This document shows, piece after piece, positions 60,573 through 64,000 of a stretch of 64,000 bases of DNA; positions within the stretch are counted from its first letter, which is position 1, and every line of letters begins with the position of its first letter. The notes beneath the pieces were generated by a model. It saw nothing but the letters and a program-made list of their open reading frames with translations. It was not told where the DNA came from and ran no database searches. The position numbers and the translations under genes are program-made. Source of the stretch: Mycobacterium helveticum (GTDB taxonomy: Bacteria > Actinomycetota > Actinomycetes > Mycobacteriales > Mycobacteriaceae); assembly GCF_007714205.1 (NCBI RefSeq), contig NZ_VMQU01000005.1, positions 35,049 through 99,048 of the forward strand, read 5' to 3'.

Positions 60573-61250
60573 TCAGACGAACTGGGTCAACGCGCCGTGA
60601 CTCACGTGCAGGGTCTGGCCGGTGATGTGGCGGGCCGCCGGGGTGGTGAGGAACAACGCCAGGCGACCGAACTCCGCCGCGACCGGCGGGGGCGTGCGCG
60701 ACAGGCCGTCGTAACCGGCCTGGGCGCTGCGCCCGCACGCGACGGCGTTGACCGTGATGCCGCGCGTGCCGAAGATGCCGGCCTGCCCGGCGACCCAGCT
60801 CGACAGCGCGGCCTTGATCGCGGCGTCGATGCTGCCGGCCGGGGGGTTCTCCGTCACCATGCCGACGATGGAGCCGCCGGAGCGCAGGTGGTCGCCGACG
60901 GCCTGCACGGTCAGCACCGCCGACAGCACCGTCGCGTCGAGGGCGGCGCGCCACGCGTGCGCGGTGTCGGCGATCGAATAGGTGCGCGGGTCGGCGGCGT
61001 CGTAGGACGGCACGGGCACGTTGACGATGGTGTCCAGGTGCTGGGGGAAGAGCCCGCGGGCCTCGTCGAGGCTGGCGGGGTCGGTGGTGTCGCAGACGAT
61101 CGCGTCCACGTCGAGTTCCTTGGCGGCGATCTCGACGTCGCTGCGGCGTGCGCCCACCAGCGTCACCTTGTGTCCGGCGTCGCGGAAACCCTCGGCGACT
61201 GTGCGCCCCAACTCGGTGTCCCCGCCGGTGACCAGCACGTCCACTGGCAT
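60573..61250 (-). CDS. SDR-like protein lacking the catalytic tyrosine (Rv1856c-like)
   Basis: A 225-residue Rossmann protein of the short-chain dehydrogenase family: cofactor motif VTGGDTELGRTVAEGFRDAG, DATVLSAVLTVQAVG helix, GTRGITVNAVACGR after the active site and C-terminal ARHITGQTLHVSHG. In the YxxxK motif the Tyr is replaced (SIDAAIKAALSSW: Asp four residues before Lys), as also in the M. tuberculosis homologue. It may be a pseudo-enzyme or use another mechanism. ATG 61250 with RBS GAGGTC. Confidence 0.86.
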   Translation of the reverse strand: MPVDVLVTGGDTELGRTVAEGFRDAGHKVTLVGARRSDVEIAAKELDVDAIVCDTTDPASLDEARGLFPQHLDTIVNVPVPSYDAADPRTYSIADTAHAWRAALDATVLSAVLTVQAVGDHLRSGGSIVGMVTENPPAGSIDAAIKAALSSWVAGQAGIFGTRGITVNAVACGRSAQAGYDGLSRTPPPVAAEFGRLALFLTTPAARHITGQTLHVSHGALTQFV

Positions 61251-61849
61251 GACCTCCTCGTGTTCACCGTCGAACCCAGATCCGGAGCCCGTGCCCGCAG
61301 CCCTGGTTCCGGCGCCTGAGATTCAGCCTATGTTACTGGACGGTAGCTAGCCAGTGAAATCCCCGACGCCGCGACGCGCGGGCAATTTCGGTAACTATGC
61401 GGCCATCACGGCAACCCCGCCCGGACGCGCGCCGCCGCTTTTGGTTCACCCGTACGTCCGGTCGGCTTCACGGCTTGTCTGGTGTCGGCGGCGCCGCTCG
61501 GATGCGGGGTGAGATCGGCCTCGGGTCCGTCGGCGACGCCGCCGGTCTCGAGTTCGCCGGTTCCTCGGAACCGGCGACGCAGCCGACCCGGGCCGCCACC
61601 GCCGACGCCTGCGCCGCGGCGGCCGCCACGCAGATACACACGGTCGCCAACGCGGGACTGCTGGCCGGCGCCGCGAGAAACTTCGCCGCGAACACGCTGG
61701 TGCCCGCCGGGTTACCAGGTGCTCCCACCAAGAGCAGCCCGCTGAACCAGGATGAGCCGAGCCGCCTTTCGGACTTGATACCCCCAGGGGTACCCTGGGA
61801 AACGTCGCGCCGCAGCACCGTTGTGGCCTGGTCCGACCGAGGAGCATCA
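61251..61849. other. 600-base region upstream of the SQR gene
   Basis: No gene is supported. Long open frames on both strands (for example one running in frame into the SQR start from 61397) have no RBS and no family. Near 61340-61400 GC drops, consistent with the SDR gene promoter. The only clear element is the operator at 61779-61792. Confidence 0.4.
61779..61792 (+). promoter_or_regulatory. CsoR/CstR-type operator upstream of SQR
   Basis: TACCCCCAGGGGTA is an inverted repeat (TACCCC and GGGGTA around CA), 58 bases before the SQR start. Such TACCCC-nn-GGGGTA sites are bound by the CsoR family; CstR members sense persulfide and control sulfide-oxidation genes. No csoR/cstR gene is in the window. 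Confidence 0.6.
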
Positions 61850-63304
61850 ATGGCACGAGTCGTCATCCTGGGCGCTGGTATCGCGGGACACACCGCCGCG
61901 CTGCACCTGCGTCGGTGGCTGCCCCGCAAGCACGAGGTCGTCGTGATTTCCCCCAACGCCGACTGGAACTGGATCCCGTCGAACATCTGGGTCGGCGTCG
62001 GCCGCATGGAAGCGGACAAGGTGCTGATTCCGCTGAAACCGATCTACGACCGCAAGGGCATCATCTTCCATCAGGCCCGCGCGACCGCGATCCGTCCCGA
62101 GGGGACGGGCGGCGAGGCGGCGCCGACGGTGGACTTCACCTATACCGACGCCGAGCGCAACGGCCAGACCGGCTCCGTGGTGTATCACTACCTGATCAAC
62201 GCCACGGGCCCGCAGCTGAACTTCGCGGCCACGCCCGGCCTGGGCCCCGACGGGCACTCGTACTCCGTGTGCACGGCCGACCACGCGATCGAGGCGTCCG
62301 CGGCGTTGCACAAGGTCATGGCCAAGATGCGGGCCGGCGAGAAACAGCGCCTGGTCATCGGCGTGGGGCACGGCACCTGCACCTGCGAGGGAGCGGCGTT
62401 CGAATACGCCTTCAACGTCGAACACACGCTGCGGACGGCCGGTCTGCGCGACATGGCCGAGATTTTCTACCTCACCAACGAATACGAGCTCGGCGACTTC
62501 GGCGTCGACGGCATGCAGTTCGAGGAGCAGGGCTTTCTCCAGTCCAGCCGGATGTGGACCGAGTCGCTGTTCCGTGAGCGCGGCGTCAACGCCATCACCC
62601 AGGCGGCCGTGCACGAGGTGATGGAAGGCAAGCTGCGCTACGAACAGCTCGACGGCAAGGAGCACGACCTGGACTTCGACTTCGCGATGCTGCTGCCGCC
62701 GTTCAAGGGCGTTCCCCTCGCCGCCTACGACAATGCCGGCAACGACATCACGTCCAAGCTGTTCGCGCCGTCGGGGTTCCTCAAGGTCGACGCCGACTAC
62801 TCGGGCAAGCCGTACGACGAGTGGTCCGCCGAGGACTGGCCCCACACCTACGAGTCCCCGGCGTACCGGAACATCTTCGCCCCGGGCATCGCGTTCGCAC
62901 CGCCGCACCCGATCTCCCGGCCGCGCAAGAGCCCCAACGGCACGGTGATCACCCCGAGCCCGCCGCGCACCGGCATGCCGTCGGGGATCATGGCCAAGAC
63001 GGTCGCCGAAACCATCCGGGACCGCATCAAGCACCCCGACGCCGCCGCCCACCGCGCCTCGATGGCGACCATGGGCGCGGCGTGCGTCGCCTCCGCCGGG
63101 TCCGGACTGCGCGAGGGGTCGGCCGCCGCGATGACGATGTTCCCGGTCGTCCCGGACCCGAAGAAGTACCCGCAGACCGGCCGCGACATCGCCGGCACGT
63201 CCGGCGAGCTCGGTCTGGCCGGGCACTGGATCAAATTGTTGCTGCACTACATGTTCATCTACAAGGCCAAGGCGAGGCCGTTCTGGTGGTTGATCCCCGA
63301 GTGA
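61850..63304 (+). CDS. Sulfide:quinone oxidoreductase family flavoprotein
   Basis: A 484-residue FAD enzyme. N-terminal Rossmann motif VVILGAGIAGHTAALHLRRW, and SQR-type segments PNADWNWIPSNIWVGVGRME and YLINATGPQLNFAATPGLGP. Candidate redox cysteines are Cys177/Cys179 (GHGTCTCEG) and Cys412 (GAACVASAG). A C-terminal amphipathic stretch (HWIKLLLHYMFIYKAKARPF) would bind the membrane. It oxidises sulfide and reduces quinone, detoxifying H2S. RBS GAGGAGC 5-8 bases before ATG 61850. M. tuberculosis has modABC at this place. Confidence 0.85.
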   Translation: MARVVILGAGIAGHTAALHLRRWLPRKHEVVVISPNADWNWIPSNIWVGVGRMEADKVLIPLKPIYDRKGIIFHQARATAIRPEGTGGEAAPTVDFTYTDAERNGQTGSVVYHYLINATGPQLNFAATPGLGPDGHSYSVCTADHAIEASAALHKVMAKMRAGEKQRLVIGVGHGTCTCEGAAFEYAFNVEHTLRTAGLRDMAEIFYLTNEYELGDFGVDGMQFEEQGFLQSSRMWTESLFRERGVNAITQAAVHEVMEGKLRYEQLDGKEHDLDFDFAMLLPPFKGVPLAAYDNAGNDITSKLFAPSGFLKVDADYSGKPYDEWSAEDWPHTYESPAYRNIFAPGIAFAPPHPISRPRKSPNGTVITPSPPRTGMPSGIMAKTVAETIRDRIKHPDAAAHRASMATMGAACVASAGSGLREGSAAAMTMFPVVPDPKKYPQTGRDIAGTSGELGLAGHWIKLLLHYMFIYKAKARPFWWLIPE

Positions 63305-63315
63305 AAGGCGGTCCG

Positions 63316-63501
63316 ATGACTTCCATGGACAGTGAGAGCGTCGACTCAGAGGTGAACGTACGGACCGCCGAACGGATCGCCGGTGCGCCGCTGCCCACCA
63401 GGTCGAAGCTGCGCATGCGGCAGAACCTGCTCGTGCAGTTCTGGCGTTTCACCAGCATCAATCTCAAGATGATGCGGATCATCTTCAGCGGTCACCACTG
63501 A
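63316..63501 (+). CDS. Small protein downstream of SQR
   Basis: A 61-residue protein (MTSMDSESVDSEVNVRTAER onward) with an acidic N-terminus and a basic, amphipathic C-terminus (KLRMRQNLLVQFWRFTSINL, MRIIFSGHH) that may sit on the membrane. It starts 11 bases after the SQR stop with RBS AAAGGCGG, so it is in the same transcript. No family is recognised; it may be a partner or membrane anchor of the SQR. Confidence 0.7.
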   Translation: MTSMDSESVDSEVNVRTAERIAGAPLPTRSKLRMRQNLLVQFWRFTSINLKMMRIIFSGHH

Positions 63502-63514
63502 CCCGTCGCCGGCG

Positions 63515-63709
63515 TTGAGCCGGCTGCAGCTTCGCGCGGCGGTGCCGGTGCGCGGTCGGGACCAGCCCGACGGCGCGCCCGGCCTGACCGCTCGGGTCAC
63601 CGTCGCGGCCGCCGCGGAATCGGGGCTGACCCCCTGGGAACGGGTGTGGTCCGGCGTCAAGGCCGACGAGGTGGCGCCATACCCGGCGCCGCAGCGACGT
63701 GCCGGGTGA
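63515..63709 (+). pseudogene. modC remnant (C-terminal TOBE domain of molybdate ABC ATPase)
   Basis: The frame encodes PGLTARVTVAAAAESGLTPW, then ERVWSGVKADEVAPYPAP and a stop. This is the end of the ModC TOBE domain (…VTPxAxAELGLxPGxRVWFxVKAxEVxxHPA in the family). The ATPase domain, modA and modB are missing. In M. tuberculosis modABC directly precedes apa (once called modD), which follows here at 63819. The remnant marks a deletion of the molybdate transporter. Confidence 0.68.
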
Positions 63710-63818
63710 GCGGGCCGGCGCGCTGGTCGGTTGTCGCATCGGCAACAGGCGAAAAGCCGCACCACATTGTCAGCAAGCCACACTTGCGTCACAGCCGTAA
63801 CGCGGTAGGTTCGTCGCC

Positions 63819-64000
63819 ATGGATCGGGAGGACCTGAACTCAACGCGTCGCGGGGGACTGTGGGCCACGCTGGCGATCGCGGCCGTGACCAGCGCCGTCA
63901 CGATCGCGTTGCCGGCGACGTCGCACGCCGATCCGGAGCCCGTGCCCCCGGCCCCGGCCACCACCGCCGCGCCCGCACCCGCGCCGGGGGACCCCAATGC
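63819..64000 (+). CDS. apa: Apa (MPT32/ModD), secreted alanine-proline-rich glycoprotein, 3' end outside window
   Basis: The first ~61 residues are visible: [20 protein letters not shown], signal peptide ending TSHA-DPE, then the Pro/Ala-rich mature start ([20 protein letters not shown]). This matches Apa (Rv1860), a mannosylated fibronectin-binding adhesin; Thr residues between prolines are likely O-mannosylation sites. ATG 63819. The fibronectin-binding part lies beyond the window. Confidence 0.93.
   Translation, partial: MDREDLNSTRRGGLWATLAIAAVTSAVTIALPATSHADPEPVPPAPATTAAPAPAPGDPN

Noticed and set aside
61397..61849. In-frame 151-codon extension upstream of the SQR start
   Set aside because: The FAD motif of SQR proteins begins within a few residues of the start, a good RBS precedes ATG 61850, and the extension would be transcribed through the CsoR-type operator.

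Overview
The window is high-GC DNA from a slow-growing Mycobacterium. It carries the distal half of an ESX-5 secretion locus, which only slow growers have. Downstream gene order follows M. tuberculosis Rv1791 to Rv1860 closely enough to name most genes. No PE_PGRS genes, lppT, lipZ or vapBC13 are present. An extra VapBC pair, a VOC protein and a sulfide:quinone oxidoreductase module are present instead. This points to a non-tuberculous slow grower of the M. avium complex or M. simiae kind; the species cannot be fixed from this window.

Layout. (1) 1-8374: ESX-5: PE C-terminus, esxM, esxN, espG5, eccD5, mycP5, eccE5, eccA5. The ATPase EccC5, EccB5 and cyp143 lie upstream of the window. (2) 8551-19346: a VapBC pair, a gene-poor stretch, then a PE-PPE-PPE-DUF732 unit and a PPE-PPE-DUF732-DUF732-mgtC unit. 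The first unit has a leader with a sigma-A-like promoter, an M-box Mg2+ riboswitch, a short acidic/proline-rich upstream ORF, an IdeR-box-like site and a Fur/Zur-box-like site. (3) 19481-24809: erg3-like hydroxylase, secreted trypsin-like protease, F420-type nitroreductase divergent from a TetR regulator, and a VOC gene joined by a four-copy 53-bp MIRU to an FAD dehydrogenase. (4) 24868-40496: bacA divergent from ilvG; secA2-pgsA2-DUF881-sbp-DUF881-gcvH; garA-ftsR; a DUF151 nuclease; resR; and gcvB behind a glycine riboswitch. (5) 40515-52227 on the minus strand: VWA protein, glcB, two CBS membrane proteins, guaB1, gnd1, blaR-like M56 protease and blaI. (6) 52326-57598: an iron-box promoter driving a MrsI-like sRNA, a thioesterase, and ureABCFGD. 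(7) 57622-64000: a permease fragment, ndh, an LLM oxidoreductase, an SDR-like protein, a sulfide:quinone oxidoreductase with a CsoR/CstR-type operator, a modC remnant and the start of apa.

How the parts work together. EsxM/EsxN and the PE/PPE proteins are substrates of the ESX-5 membrane machine (EccD5, EccE5, MycP5). EspG5 and EccA5 act as chaperone and ATPase in the cytosol. The PE/PPE operons next door end in mgtC, and their leader reads as a metal-responsive switch (Mg2+, probably also Fe and Zn). This suggests ESX-5-exported outer-membrane proteins for cation uptake. A second iron signal, the IdeR-type promoter of the MrsI-like sRNA, lies beside blaI. GcvH, GcvB, GarA and GlcB form a carbon/nitrogen group (glycine cleavage, TCA control, glyoxylate shunt). 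Motif matches and synteny were judged by eye; nothing was searched in a database.
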